A stretch of 64,000 nt of DNA from Paenibacillus sp. E222 (GCF_013401555.1 NZ_CP058552.1:3410001-3474000); one strand, 5' to 3'. Shown: positions 17,935-27,258, counted from the first letter of the stretch. A program made the numbers and translations. Notes: generated from the letters alone by a model not told the origin.

Positions 17935-18840
17935 ATGCAGCAGTGGATATCGTTACTATCCCAGAACAATGTCGGCAAAGTTCTTGAAAACGAGCCGCTA
18001 GCCAAATACACCACATGGAAGATCGGCGGTCCTGCAGATGCGCTGATCATACCGGAAAACAAGGAGCAGATGGTCAATCTCATCCAATTGCTGCACAAGC
18101 ATCAGATCCCATGGATGCAGCTTGGACGGGGTTCAAACATGCTGGTCGCTGACAAGGGAATACGTGGAGTTGTCGTGAAACCGGGAGAAGGCTTTGATTA
18201 TGCCGAGTTTCACGAGGGCGGGGTAACCGCCGGAGCAGCACATTCCTTTGTTAAACTCAGCGTTGTTGCTGCAAAGAAAGAGTGGACCGGTTTGGAATTT
18301 GGCAGCGGCATCCCCGGAACGGTCGGCGGAGCCGTATATATGAATGCTGGTGCCCATGGATCGGATGTGTCACGGATATTTCAATCCGCTGAGATTGTAC
18401 TGGAGACAGGGGAATTGGTACGTTACAGCAAGGAGGACATGGAATTTGCCTATCGCCACTCTGTTCTGCATGACCGGAGAGGCATCGTGCTGGAAGCTAC
18501 ATTTGCACTCCAGCAAGGAGAACGCAAAGTCATTTCGGAATCGATGGCGGCTTATAAAGACCGTAGACGCCGTACACAGCCACTGCAGATGGCGTGTGCT
18601 GGCAGCGTGTTCCGGAATCCACCTGGTGATCATGCCGCCCGCCTGATTGAAGCAGCGGGGTTAAAGGGTATGACACAGGGAGGTGCACAGGTATCCACCA
18701 TGCATGCCAATTTCATTGTCAATACAGGCCAAGCAACAGCAGAGGACGTTATCACCCTAATGCAGCAGATTCAGAACACTATATCATCTCAAAACGGTAT
18801 TAACCTGGTACCGGAAGTCTTCGTAGTGGGTGAACGGTAA
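17935..18840 (+). CDS. murB: UDP-N-acetylenolpyruvoylglucosamine reductase MurB
   Basis: FAD-dependent reductase that completes UDP-MurNAc formation after MurA. The 301-residue protein has the FAD-binding LGRGSNMLVAD near 60-70 and GSGIPGTVGGAVYMNAGAHG in the middle, and keeps the short type II layout of Bacillus MurB. The ATG at 17935 is chosen because AAAGGAGGATG lies directly before it. Upstream in-frame starts run back into the inverted-repeat region. It is followed 17 bases later by murA, so both committed steps to UDP-MurNAc are encoded together. Confidence 0.94.
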   Translation: MQQWISLLSQNNVGKVLENEPLAKYTTWKIGGPADALIIPENKEQMVNLIQLLHKHQIPWMQLGRGSNMLVADKGIRGVVVKPGEGFDYAEFHEGGVTAGAAHSFVKLSVVAAKKEWTGLEFGSGIPGTVGGAVYMNAGAHGSDVSRIFQSAEIVLETGELVRYSKEDMEFAYRHSVLHDRRGIVLEATFALQQGERKVISESMAAYKDRRRRTQPLQMACAGSVFRNPPGDHAARLIEAAGLKGMTQGGAQVSTMHANFIVNTGQATAEDVITLMQQIQNTISSQNGINLVPEVFVVGER

Positions 18841-18857
18841 ACCCCGGAGGTGATACA

Positions 18858-20141
18858 TTGGACAAATTGGTGATTGAAGGCGGGAAACCCCTCTCAGGAT
18901 CCATACGCATCCATGGAGCAAAAAATGCCGCTTTACCGATCATGGCCGCAAGTTTGTTGGCAGACGGAGAAGTTACGCTGCATAACGTTCCACACTTGCT
19001 GGACATTGAAGTGATGCTGTATATCCTGGAACGACTTGGATGCACGTGTCGGCATGAACAGGGAACAGTGACGATTGATACGTCGTCCATCCGGTCATAT
19101 GATGTGCCTGAGGATCTCATGAAGCAGATGCGTTCTTCCATTTTTTTGATGGGTCCATTGCTGGCTAAGTTTGGGCAAGTATCCGTGTACCAGCCAGGTG
19201 GCTGTGCCATTGGGGAACGTAAAATTGATCTTCACCTTCGGGGCCTGGAGGCGCTCGGAGCTTCGATTGAAGAACTGGATCAGCAGATCATATGCCGCGG
19301 GCGCAAGCTGGTGGGTACAGACATTCATCTGGACTTCCCAAGTGTAGGAGCCACAGAAAATATTATGATGGCTGCTGTTACGGCTGAAGGTACAACTACA
19401 ATATTTAATGCAGCCAGAGAACCAGAGATACAGGATCTGCAACATTTTCTGAATGCAATGGGTGCACGAATTATCGGTGCTGGAACGGACACGATTACCA
19501 TTAATGGTGTGGAGAAACTCAAGCCTTGCTCTTATGAAATTATACCTGATCGGATCGTTGCAGGAACGGTGATGATTGCAGCCGCAGCAACGAGAGGGAA
19601 TGTAACGCTTACACACTGCAATCCGGCCCATCTTACTTCCCTTATACATGTGTTGAAGCGTACTGGTGTTCAAATCACAGTCTGCAATGATATAATGACG
19701 GTGAGTTGTATGAGCCGTCCCAAATCAGTAGACCGCATTGTGACTTCTCCGTATCCTTCATTTCCAACAGACCTACAGTCTCAGATTATGGTGCTGCTCA
19801 GTCTGGCAGACGGTTTCAGTGTGATGAAGGAAACAGTATTCGAGGGTCGGTTCAAACATGTGGATGAGCTGAATGTCATGGGAGCCGATATTTCGGTTGA
19901 CATGAATGCAGCATTTATCCGTGGCGTTCCCCGTTTGTACGGGGCTACAGTGGAAGCAACCGATCTGCGTGCAGGTGCAGCACTAGTCATTGCTGGCCTT
20001 GCTGCCCAGGGAAAAACGGTTGTGGAGCAAGTGCATCATATTGATAGAGGGTATGATCGTATCGAGAAGCTCTTTCAGAGCCTTGGAGCTTCGGTTGAGC
20101 GACAGTCCCCCGTTTCGAAGCAGCTGGATTTTGCCAATTAA
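18858..20141 (+). CDS. murA: UDP-N-acetylglucosamine 1-carboxyvinyltransferase MurA
   Basis: First committed enzyme of peptidoglycan synthesis, which transfers enolpyruvate from PEP to UDP-GlcNAc. The 427-residue protein contains the catalytic cysteine in QPGGCAIGERK, the residue fosfomycin alkylates, so a fosfomycin-sensitive form is expected from this site alone. It starts at a TTG at 18858 behind CGGAGGTG. A GC-rich hairpin (20154-20173) lies between it and divIB. Confidence 0.94.
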   Translation: MDKLVIEGGKPLSGSIRIHGAKNAALPIMAASLLADGEVTLHNVPHLLDIEVMLYILERLGCTCRHEQGTVTIDTSSIRSYDVPEDLMKQMRSSIFLMGPLLAKFGQVSVYQPGGCAIGERKIDLHLRGLEALGASIEELDQQIICRGRKLVGTDIHLDFPSVGATENIMMAAVTAEGTTTIFNAAREPEIQDLQHFLNAMGARIIGAGTDTITINGVEKLKPCSYEIIPDRIVAGTVMIAAAATRGNVTLTHCNPAHLTSLIHVLKRTGVQITVCNDIMTVSCMSRPKSVDRIVTSPYPSFPTDLQSQIMVLLSLADGFSVMKETVFEGRFKHVDELNVMGADISVDMNAAFIRGVPRLYGATVEATDLRAGAALVIAGLAAQGKTVVEQVHHIDRGYDRIEKLFQSLGASVERQSPVSKQLDFAN

Positions 20142-20199
20142 CGTCCTTTGAGTCCCCTTCTTAAGGGAAGGGGGCCGAAGGCTTTGTGGAGCGCGACCT

Positions 20200-20967
20200 A
20201 TGCCTAAAAGTCAAATTCCGGTTCTGAAGCAGAATCGGCCCAAACGAAACACAAGCCGTAAAATTGTTTTTATTCTCTTATTTCTTTTTATTGTATTACT
20301 TGCTGTACTTTTTTTTCGTTCTTCGATGAGTCGGATTTCGGCAATTGAGATTACGGGTAATGTATACACAACAACTTCGGAGCTGCTGGAGAAAAGCGGT
20401 CTGAAGGAGGGCGAACAGTTTTTTGGGACAACCTCTGCTGATGTGATTGAGCGACTGAAAACGATCAAGGCTATATCAACCGTAACTGTGGATAAACAAT
20501 TCCCCGGCACTATTCTTATCAAGGTGCAGGAATATCCAACGGTTGCGTATGAACTTGGTTCTGACGGTACGCTAAAAGCCATACTGGCAAGCGGGACAAG
20601 CTTAACGGTTCCTGCTACCATTGGAGTTGCGGTTGAGAAACCGATTCTGACCCAATGGAAGGCGGATGATCCGCTCAAGGCAAAGCTGAGTGAAGTGTTG
20701 GCCAAGATTCCGAATGAACTAACGACGGATATATCGGAGATTATTCCGAATCCTACACCTTCATTCCCGGATCAGATTCGGATGTATACCAAGTCACAGT
20801 TTGAAGTGATTACAACCGTTTCTCTATTGTCCGATAAAGTAGAGTATCTCAATCAGGTCATTGAGACCGAACGTCCAGGGAAAATCACGATGCTGGAGGC
20901 CGATACGTACGTGCCTTTCATTCCGGATAACCCTGAAGAAGATGCTGAGCCAGGAGCAACTCCCTGA
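20200..20967 (+). CDS. divIB: Cell division protein DivIB/FtsQ
   Basis: Bitopic divisome protein that regulates septal wall synthesis together with FtsL and DivIC. The 255 residues comprise a basic N-terminus, a membrane helix at about 23-42, a POTRA domain beginning ISAIEITGNVYTT, a beta domain, and an acidic proline-rich tail. The family diverges quickly, and the call rests on this topology plus position ahead of ftsA. The ylxW, ylxX and sbp genes that follow divIB in B. subtilis are not present. Confidence 0.9.
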   Translation: MPKSQIPVLKQNRPKRNTSRKIVFILLFLFIVLLAVLFFRSSMSRISAIEITGNVYTTTSELLEKSGLKEGEQFFGTTSADVIERLKTIKAISTVTVDKQFPGTILIKVQEYPTVAYELGSDGTLKAILASGTSLTVPATIGVAVEKPILTQWKADDPLKAKLSEVLAKIPNELTTDISEIIPNPTPSFPDQIRMYTKSQFEVITTVSLLSDKVEYLNQVIETERPGKITMLEADTYVPFIPDNPEEDAEPGATP

Positions 20968-21048
20968 TTTCCGCCTTTATTCGGTTGAGCATTATTCAAA
21001 ACCAGGCGGGATCGGGGTTTAGCCCCTTATATCCAGAGAAAGTTGTTC

Positions 21049-21077
21049 TTTCTGAGACGAAGAAAAAATGATACACT
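21049..21077 (+). promoter_or_regulatory. Possible sigma-A promoter (extended -10) for ftsAZ
   Basis: TTTCTG (21049-21054) is followed after 17 bases by TACACT (21072-21077), preceded by the extended -10 dinucleotide TG at 21069. The -35 element is weak. It lies about 180 bases ahead of ftsA. Confidence 0.4.
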
Positions 21078-21170
21078 TGAACTTATGGCACCTGAGTTGC
21101 CTCCTTCTTTTTTCTTCAAGGTTTTATGTCTCGCAACCAGATCTTGGCACCCAAAAAAATTGTAGAAAAA

Positions 21171-21199
21171 AGAGGGAAAGCCTTAAGTGTGTTGAATAT
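21171..21199 (+). promoter_or_regulatory. Sigma-H-type promoter for ftsAZ
   Basis: AGAGGGAAA (21171-21179) matches eight of nine positions of the sigma-H -35 consensus RNAGGAWWW. GTTGAATAT (21191-21199) matches the -10 consensus RNNGAATWW fully. The spacing is 11 bases. B. subtilis ftsAZ is known to have a sigma-H promoter that raises FtsZ for polar septation at the start of sporulation. Confidence 0.65.
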
Positions 21200-21260
21200 G
21201 TTTTAAGAGTGTTTAAACCCGAACGTATTTTACTATTTGGAGTCAGGAGGTGCCACAGAC

Positions 21261-22544
21261 TTGAGCAACAATGACATCATTGTTAGTTTGGACATCGGTA
21301 CATCCAAAATTCGCGCTATTATTGGGGAAATGAATAATGGAACCTTTAATATTATTGGAGTTGGATCTGCCGACTCGGAGGGAATTCGCAAAGGTGTAAT
21401 CGTAGATATCGATCAGACGGTGCAATCGATCCGCAATGCAGTGGATCATGCAGAACGTATGGTGGGTATTCAAATATCCGAAGTATATGTTGGAATCTCG
21501 GGAAATCATATCGGACTGATGAGCAGTCACGGCGTCGTGGCAGTATCTAACGAGGATCGTGAAATCGGAGAAGAAGACATGGAGCGGGTGTTGAAAGCAG
21601 CCGAAGTAATTGCGGTTCCACCGGAACGGGAAATTATTGATGTTGTAGCCAAGCAGTACGTTGTTGATGGCTTGGAAGGCATACAGGACCCCCGTGGTAT
21701 GATTGGTGTTCGTCTGGAAGTGGAGGCGACCATCATTACGGGTGCAAAAACCGCGATACATAATCTTTTGCGCTGCGTGGAAAAAGCGGGTCTGAAAGTA
21801 AGTGATTTGGTACTCATGTCACTTGGAGCAGGTCAGCTGGCATTGTCCAAGGATGAAAAAACGATGGGTTCCGTGCTTGTTGATATCGGAGCCGGGGCTA
21901 CAACCATTGCCATCTTCGAAGAAGACAGTCTCGTTGCCACTTCAACGCTGCCTATCGGCGGGGAGTTCGTAACGAATGACATTGCCTATGGTCTGCGCAC
22001 ATTAACAGATCAAGCCGAAAAGGTTAAACTGAAATATGGCTGCGCATGGCTGGATGATGCTGCTGCGGACGTCATGTTCAAAGTAACACGGATCGGCAGC
22101 AACGTAGACAAGGAATTCTCTCAAGAGGATCTGGCGGCTATTATCGAACCGAGGGTTCAGGAAATATTCCAGATGATTTCTCAAGAAGTGAAGCGTCTTG
22201 GTTACAATGATCTTCCTGGAGGTTATATACTAACGGGAGGTACGGTCTCTATGCCGGGTGTCCTGCAGGTCGCTCAGCATGAGCTTGCTGCTTCGGTACG
22301 AGTCGCGGTGCCGGATTATATCGGTGTACGTGACCCTGGCTTTACGAGCGGAGTCGGCATTTTGCACAGTGTAATCCGCAGTTTGCGTATTCGTCCCTCG
22401 ATCAACAACGGCGGTGGAAACAACAACAATAATAATAACAACAAAAAACCGACCAACCGTCCTAAGCCGAATCCGGCTCAGGAATCGGAGCAGAAACCAG
22501 GTCTGTTCGAACGGCTGAAAAATATGTTCAGCGAATTTATATAA
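21261..22544 (+). CDS. ftsA: Cell division protein FtsA
   Basis: Actin-like ATPase that tethers FtsZ filaments to the membrane. The core is typical: phosphate-1 loop VSLDIGTSKIRAIIG, phosphate-2 segment LVDIGAGATTIAIF and adenosine motif YILTGGTVSMPGV. The C-terminus is a glycine/asparagine-rich linker with eight consecutive Asn, followed by the membrane-targeting amphipathic helix GLFERLKNMFSEF. I start at the TTG at 21261 (427 residues) because AGGAGGTG lies eight bases before it. The longer frame from 21237 would place that ribosome site inside the gene. Confidence 0.95.
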   Translation: MSNNDIIVSLDIGTSKIRAIIGEMNNGTFNIIGVGSADSEGIRKGVIVDIDQTVQSIRNAVDHAERMVGIQISEVYVGISGNHIGLMSSHGVVAVSNEDREIGEEDMERVLKAAEVIAVPPEREIIDVVAKQYVVDGLEGIQDPRGMIGVRLEVEATIITGAKTAIHNLLRCVEKAGLKVSDLVLMSLGAGQLALSKDEKTMGSVLVDIGAGATTIAIFEEDSLVATSTLPIGGEFVTNDIAYGLRTLTDQAEKVKLKYGCAWLDDAAADVMFKVTRIGSNVDKEFSQEDLAAIIEPRVQEIFQMISQEVKRLGYNDLPGGYILTGGTVSMPGVLQVAQHELAASVRVAVPDYIGVRDPGFTSGVGILHSVIRSLRIRPSINNGGGNNNNNNNNKKPTNRPKPNPAQESEQKPGLFERLKNMFSEFI

Positions 22545-22550
22545 AAGGTT

Positions 22551-22636
22551 GAATCCATTTCATACAATTCTGAAGCCGTTTGAATGCGCTGGTTCTAAAA
22601 TAAACGCTTTCGTTCGTCGATATATGAAATTGATTC
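22551..22636 (+). other. Inverted repeat bracketing the ftsA-ftsZ gap
   Basis: GAATCCATTTCATA (22551-22564) pairs with TATGAAATTGATTC (22623-22636), 13 of 14 positions complementary, enclosing 58 bases. The transcript could close the ftsA-ftsZ spacer into one long stem-loop. No T-run follows. Confidence 0.45.
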
Positions 22637-22693
22637 GGTTCAATCACAAATTGGACGGGCCATCCATGCACATTGAGGGGGAGATGGAATAAT

Positions 22694-23806
22694 ATGTTGG
22701 AATTTGATTTCGAGATGGAGAGCTTGGCTCAAATTAAAGTCATCGGTGTAGGCGGCGGCGGAAGCAATGCAGTCAACCGAATGATTGAAAATGGTGTACA
22801 AGGTGTTGAATTTATTACGGTGAATACGGATGCACAGGCACTACACCTGGCGAAATCCGAGCACAAGTTGCAAATCGGTGATAAATTAACCCGTGGTCTT
22901 GGTGCAGGGGCCAACCCGGATGTAGGTAAAAAAGCAGCGGAAGAATCCCGTGATTTGATCATGAACACCTTGAAAGGTGCAGACATGGTATTTGTTACAG
23001 CAGGTATGGGCGGCGGTACAGGTACAGGTGCAGCTCCGGTTATTGCCGAAATTGCCAAAGAGTGCGGCGCACTTACCGTGGGTGTAGTTACTCGCCCGTT
23101 CACATTTGAAGGACGTAAACGTTCCAGCCATGCAGAGCAAGGTATCGAAGCTCTCAAGGAAAAAGTGGACACGCTAATCGTCATTCCAAATGATCGTTTG
23201 CTTGAGATTGTAGACAAAAAGACCCCAATGCTTGAAGCATTCCGTCAAGCAGATAATGTACTTCGTCAAGCCGTACAAGGTATCTCTGACTTGATCGCTG
23301 TACCGGGTCTGATCAACCTTGACTTTGCAGACGTCAAAACGATCATGCATGAGCGTGGATCTGCGCTAATGGGTATCGGTGAATCGACTGGCGAGAACCG
23401 TGCAGCAGAAGCGGCACGCAAAGCCATCATGAGTCCTTTGCTGGAAACTTCCATCGAAGGTGCACGTGGTGTCATCATGAACATTACGGGCGGCATTAAC
23501 CTGTCCCTGTATGAAGTCAATGAAGCAGCTGAGATCGTTACGTCAGCTTCCGATCCGGAAGTGAACATGATCTTTGGTGCCATCATTGATGAGGATCTGA
23601 AGGAGGAAATCAAAGTGACGGTCATTGCGACTGGCTTTGAAGATAAACCTGCTTCCCCACCACCAGGACGTAAACCGGCTCCAGCAAGTGAGCCTGCGGA
23701 TAACCGTTCGCCGAATCTGCGTCCGTTCGGAAATCAGCCGAGCAATGATCAGCTGGATATTCCGACATTTTTACGCAATCGTTCACGCAATAATAACAAC
23801 GATTAA
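22694..23806 (+). CDS. ftsZ: Cell division protein FtsZ
   Basis: Tubulin-like GTPase that forms the division ring. The 370-residue protein begins MLEFDF, like B. subtilis FtsZ. It has the [11 protein letters not shown] nucleotide loop, the tubulin signature GGGTGTGAA and the T7 loop [12 protein letters not shown] proline/asparagine-rich linker leads to the conserved C-terminal peptide DIPTFLRNR, which binds FtsA, SepF and other partners. The ATG at 22694 is chosen over a TTG at 22673 by homology, and GGGGGAGATGG lies upstream. Confidence 0.97.
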   Translation: MLEFDFEMESLAQIKVIGVGGGGSNAVNRMIENGVQGVEFITVNTDAQALHLAKSEHKLQIGDKLTRGLGAGANPDVGKKAAEESRDLIMNTLKGADMVFVTAGMGGGTGTGAAPVIAEIAKECGALTVGVVTRPFTFEGRKRSSHAEQGIEALKEKVDTLIVIPNDRLLEIVDKKTPMLEAFRQADNVLRQAVQGISDLIAVPGLINLDFADVKTIMHERGSALMGIGESTGENRAAEAARKAIMSPLLETSIEGARGVIMNITGGINLSLYEVNEAAEIVTSASDPEVNMIFGAIIDEDLKEEIKVTVIATGFEDKPASPPPGRKPAPASEPADNRSPNLRPFGNQPSNDQLDIPTFLRNRSRNNNND

Positions 23807-23827
23807 TACTCCAATAGATTTCAATGA

Positions 23828-23873
23828 AGACCCGGTACTCCTGATAGGAGTACCGGGTCTTTTTGTTTTTTTA
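23828..23873 (+). terminator. Rho-independent terminator closing the dcw cluster
   Basis: A 15-bp perfect stem (23828-23842 with 23846-23860, loop GAT) is followed by a T-rich run broken by one G. Confidence 0.95.
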
Positions 23874-23923
23874 TTATCCTATCACATTGTATTGAACAAA
23901 TTCTGAACAACGGGTCTGAGCAA

Positions 23924-23992
23924 TTCCGACAAAAAAAGTTGGAACGCTCCCCCCATGATTAGACAGACTTTGAAAAGTGAGCTCCTTATACT
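23924..23992 (+). promoter_or_regulatory. Candidate Spo0A-controlled spoIIG promoter
   Basis: TATACT (23987-23992) is preceded by TAGACA (23960-23965) at an overlong 21-base spacing. This resembles the B. subtilis spoIIG promoter, whose 22-base spacing needs Spo0A. Upstream, the minus strand at 23924-23933 reads TTTGTCGGAA, one base off the Spo0A box TTTGTCGAAA. Suggestive but not firm. Confidence 0.4.
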
Positions 23993-24059
23993 TGTGAATA
24001 TGCTCATGAATATCGGGATAACGTTATTTCGATATGCTGCGCGCAGGCAGGTGAAGAAT

Positions 24060-25040
24060 GTGATTGTATATGTGGATCTTATTTTTTTGACGAACCTGTG
24101 TATTGACGGTGCACTCATCGGACTGACGGCCTGGATGCGCAAAACGAAGCTGGTCTGGTGGCGATGGTTGCTGTCCGCAATCGTGGGTGCGCTGTATGTC
24201 GTCATGATGTTTGTACCGGAGTTTGATTTTATGTTCACCTTTTTGATCAAGTTTGGATTGTCTCTGGTGATGCTGAGTATTGCATTTGGGTTTAAGGGTC
24301 TTCAGGCATTTATGAGGACCTTGGGCACCTTCTATGTAATCAATTTTGTCGCCGCAGGGGGAATTCTGGGTGTTCACTACATGCTGCAGAGCTCTGGGGA
24401 ATTGTTTAACGGCATTTGGTTTACGGCATCGGGTGGAATGTCTTTTGATTTGAAAATTGCCTTCTGGTTCACGTTTGTCGTCTTTTTTGCCGTGCTTTTT
24501 CTATTCAAAGCTGTGCAGAGCTCCAAACGAAAAACAGACCGAATGACAACGTACTTGGGTAAAGTGGAGGTTTTTATTGACGAGGTGACTATTTCTTGTA
24601 CAGGCCTTCTGGATACAGGAAATCAACTCACAGACCCCCTTTCACGAATGCCCGTCATGGTAATGGAGGTATCATTATGGCAAGACATGCTGCCTGCTGC
24701 ATGGAAGGGCAGGTTGAAGGATGAGGCGCCGGACAACCTTATCATGGAGCTCGATCAGGAGGATTTTCACTGGCAGGATCGTTTAAGGCTGGTACCTTAT
24801 CGAGGCATTAACAAAGGAACTGCGTTTATGCTGGCGATGAAGCCAGACCGGGTGAAGGTAACGATGGATGAGATGTGTTTTGATACGACAAAAGTATTAA
24901 TAGGGTTGGACGGGGGCGTACTGTCATCCGATGGAAAATACCAGGCCGTGATTCACCCTGAGCTTGTGCAAGACGCTGCTTCTGCGCAGTCTACGGCTAT
25001 CTCTGCGGGAGCAACAGAAAAGCCGCTGAATGTGGTATAG
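24060..25040 (+). CDS. spoIIGA: Sigma-E processing peptidase SpoIIGA
   Basis: Membrane aspartyl protease that cuts the pro-sequence from pro-sigma-E in the mother cell. The protein has five N-terminal membrane helices and a C-terminal protease domain with the catalytic motif [11 protein letters not shown] (Asp at about 185). I start it at the GTG at 24060, which aligns with the B. subtilis N-terminus (M-[IK]-[VI]-Y-[VL]-D) and has AGGTGA six bases upstream, giving 326 residues. The longer in-frame start at 23955 would cover the candidate promoter. It lies directly before its substrate gene sigE. Confidence 0.92.
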   Translation: MIVYVDLIFLTNLCIDGALIGLTAWMRKTKLVWWRWLLSAIVGALYVVMMFVPEFDFMFTFLIKFGLSLVMLSIAFGFKGLQAFMRTLGTFYVINFVAAGGILGVHYMLQSSGELFNGIWFTASGGMSFDLKIAFWFTFVVFFAVLFLFKAVQSSKRKTDRMTTYLGKVEVFIDEVTISCTGLLDTGNQLTDPLSRMPVMVMEVSLWQDMLPAAWKGRLKDEAPDNLIMELDQEDFHWQDRLRLVPYRGINKGTAFMLAMKPDRVKVTMDEMCFDTTKVLIGLDGGVLSSDGKYQAVIHPELVQDAASAQSTAISAGATEKPLNVV

Positions 25041-25051
25041 GAGGAACGTAC

Positions 25052-25774
25052 ATGCTTGTAAAATGGAAACTGGTGGCGCAGCTGCAGTACTATCGTTTAT
25101 TATTTCTGCTTGGTTTGAAAAGTGAAGAGATTTATTATATCGGAGGCAGTGAGGCGCTACCGCCCCCCTTAACACGTGAAGAAGAAGAATTTTTGTTGCA
25201 AAAGTTGTCTTCAGGGGATTCCGCGATCCGTGCCATGCTGATTGAACGGAACCTTCGACTGGTGGTATACATTGCACGCAAATTCGAAAATACAGGTATC
25301 AATATCGAGGATCTGGTCTCCATCGGTGCGATCGGGTTAATTAAAGCCGTTAATACGTTTGACCCGGAAAAGAAAATTAAGCTGGCCACCTATGCTTCCC
25401 GTTGTATCGAAAATGAAATTTTGATGTACCTGAGACGTAACAGTAAAATTCGTACAGAAGTTTCTTTTGATGAACCACTCAATATTGATTGGGATGGAAA
25501 TGAACTATTATTATCGGATGTACTCGGTACGGAGAACGATACAATCTATCGGAATATCGAAGAACAGGTAGACCGGAAGCTTTTGCATAAAGCATTGGAA
25601 AAATTAACCGAGCGGGAGCGAATGATTATGGAGCTTCGCTTTGGCTTAACGGATGGGGAAGAAAAGACACAAAAAGATGTCGCCGATCTGCTTGGAATCT
25701 CCCAATCCTATATCTCTCGTCTCGAAAAAAGAATCATTAAAAGACTCCGCAAGGAGTTCAACAAGATGGTCTGA
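25052..25774 (+). CDS. sigE: RNA polymerase sigma-E factor (pro-protein)
   Basis: Mother-cell sigma factor of early sporulation. The 240-residue protein begins with a pro-sequence of about 27-29 residues, ending near [19 protein letters not shown], where SpoIIGA cuts. It has region 2 ([37 protein letters not shown]) and region 4 with the helix-turn-helix [21 protein letters not shown]. Similarity to B. subtilis SigE is very high through the core. AGGAGG precedes the ATG, 11 bases after spoIIGA. Confidence 0.97.
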   Translation: MLVKWKLVAQLQYYRLLFLLGLKSEEIYYIGGSEALPPPLTREEEEFLLQKLSSGDSAIRAMLIERNLRLVVYIARKFENTGINIEDLVSIGAIGLIKAVNTFDPEKKIKLATYASRCIENEILMYLRRNSKIRTEVSFDEPLNIDWDGNELLLSDVLGTENDTIYRNIEEQVDRKLLHKALEKLTERERMIMELRFGLTDGEEKTQKDVADLLGISQSYISRLEKRIIKRLRKEFNKMV

Positions 25775-25846
25775 ACAGGAGCATTTTCTATAATGGGTAT
25801 TAATGGCAAGGATGCCAAGTGCGAATAAAATAGCCTGCCCCGGAGA

Positions 25847-25858
25847 TAATGTACATTA
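25847..25858. other. 12-bp palindrome upstream of sigG
   Basis: TAATGTACATTA is a perfect palindrome 27 bases before the sigG start. It is embedded in a larger hairpin formed by GGAGA (25842-25846) and a downstream TCTCC just before the ribosome-binding site. It may be an operator or a translation-control structure. No sigma-F or sigma-G promoter could be assigned with confidence in this gap. Confidence 0.4.
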
Positions 25859-25885
25859 ATGTTTCTCCTTGGGAGGTAAGTCACG

Positions 25886-26668
25886 ATGACCCGAAACAAA
25901 GTCGAGATTTGTGGCGTGGACACCGCAAAATTGCCTGTCCTCACCAACATAGAAATGCGGGAATTGTTTCATTCCCTACAGCAACACCATGATCGCTCAG
26001 CAAGAGAGAAATTAGTGAATGGCAACCTGCGCCTGGTGCTCAGTGTCATTCAGCGCTTTAACAATCGGGGAGAGTTTGTCGATGATCTGTTCCAGGTTGG
26101 ATGTATCGGCCTGATGAAAGCCATTGATAATTTTGATTTATCCCAGAATGTCAAATTTTCAACCTACGCGGTGCCGATGATTATCGGTGAAATCCGTCGA
26201 TACTTGCGCGATAATAACCCCATTCGGGTATCTCGTTCCTTGCGGGACATTGCTTATAAAGCACTTCAGGTGCGTGACAGCCTGACGAATAAAAATTCCC
26301 GTGAACCGACGATATTCGAAATTTCTGAGGTACTGAATGTGCCGAAGGAAGATGTGGTTTTTGCATTGGATGCCATTCAAGACCCGGTTTCACTCTTCGA
26401 ACCGATCTATCATGATGGTGGAGATCCGATCTATGTGATGGATCAGATCAGTGATGACAAAAACAAGGATGTGTCCTGGATTGAGGAAATTGCACTGCGT
26501 GAAGCGATGCACCGTCTCGGTCAAAGGGAGAAAATGATTCTGTCGATGCGGTTTTTCGAAGGGAAAACCCAGATGGAAGTGGCTGATGAAATTGGCATTT
26601 CCCAGGCGCAGGTATCCCGTCTGGAGAAATCAGCGATACAACAAATGCAGAAACATGTGAAGTCGTAA
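25886..26668 (+). CDS. sigG: RNA polymerase sigma-G factor
   Basis: Late forespore sigma factor. It has 260 residues, the same length as in B. subtilis. The N-terminal segment KVEICGVDTAKLPVL contains the anti-sigma interaction motif typical of SigG. Region 2 includes GEFVDDLFQVGCIGLMKAIDN and region 4 the helix-turn-helix MEVADEIGISQAQVSRLEKS. It follows sigE by 111 bases, as in other spore-formers, where it is usually also read from its own sigma-F/sigma-G promoter. Confidence 0.97.
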   Translation: MTRNKVEICGVDTAKLPVLTNIEMRELFHSLQQHHDRSAREKLVNGNLRLVLSVIQRFNNRGEFVDDLFQVGCIGLMKAIDNFDLSQNVKFSTYAVPMIIGEIRRYLRDNNPIRVSRSLRDIAYKALQVRDSLTNKNSREPTIFEISEVLNVPKEDVVFALDAIQDPVSLFEPIYHDGGDPIYVMDQISDDKNKDVSWIEEIALREAMHRLGQREKMILSMRFFEGKTQMEVADEIGISQAQVSRLEKSAIQQMQKHVKS

Positions 26669-26683
26669 CAAGGGGTTAGCCAG

Positions 26684-26733
26684 AAGGCGATCAAAGGGTA
26701 AAGATATTCCTTTGATCGCCTTTTTGTTTTTTT
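26684..26733 (+). terminator. Rho-independent terminator after sigG
   Basis: A 14-bp perfect stem (26684-26697 with 26709-26722) is followed by T-rich sequence. Confidence 0.95.
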
Positions 26734-26868
26734 GATTTCGACATCAGAGGCATTATGAATTGTTCCCTTGCCTTTCGTTCGAAAAAGAGGACATTTTTCG
26801 CGTATGAAACATATATTGTATAGAAGCGGAGAACGGGCAGAAGCGGATGAATCGGGGGGCGGGAGCAA

Positions 26869-27258
26869 ATGAAAGTGAGTACAGGTGAACCAGTGGGTAG
26901 CGGGATGAAAATTTCGGATTTTCAAACCAAAGATGTAATTAACATTACGGATGGCAAACGTCTGGGTCAGATTAGCGATTTGGAGCTGGATCTGAAGCAG
27001 GGACGAATTGAGGCAATTGTTGTGCCAGGTTACAGTCGTTTTATGGGGCTGTTCGGCGGTGGAACGGATCTAGTCATCCCTTGGAGAAACATTGTGAAGA
27101 TCGGTTCGGATGTGATTTTGGTTAAAATGGATGAAATAAAGGAAAATAACTACGATGAGCGTGACCGTGAAGCCCGCTTGTATGACGAACAGAACGGCCG
27201 GATGGACCGGGTGGAACGTATTGAACGGTTGGATCGGAACCAGCGCCGAACGATATAA
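26869..27258 (+). CDS. ylmC: YlmC/YmxH-family PRC-barrel sporulation protein
   Basis: Small soluble protein with a PRC-barrel-like fold. The core MKISDFQTKDVINITDGKR through IPWRNIVKIGSDVILV matches the YlmC/YmxH family, whose biochemical role is unknown. Beyond about residue 90 this protein has a highly charged Arg/Asp/Glu tail (DERDREARLYDEQ onward) that family members usually lack or have shorter. The ATG at 26869 has GGGAG five bases upstream. An internal ATG at 26905 would give the minimal family length. It opens the ylm gene group, as in B. subtilis. Confidence 0.85.
   Translation: MKVSTGEPVGSGMKISDFQTKDVINITDGKRLGQISDLELDLKQGRIEAIVVPGYSRFMGLFGGGTDLVIPWRNIVKIGSDVILVKMDEIKENNYDERDREARLYDEQNGRMDRVERIERLDRNQRRTI

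Noticed and set aside
21068..21274. 68-codon frame before ftsA
   Set aside because: It covers the two ftsAZ promoters and the ftsA ribosome site, and its composition does not look coding.
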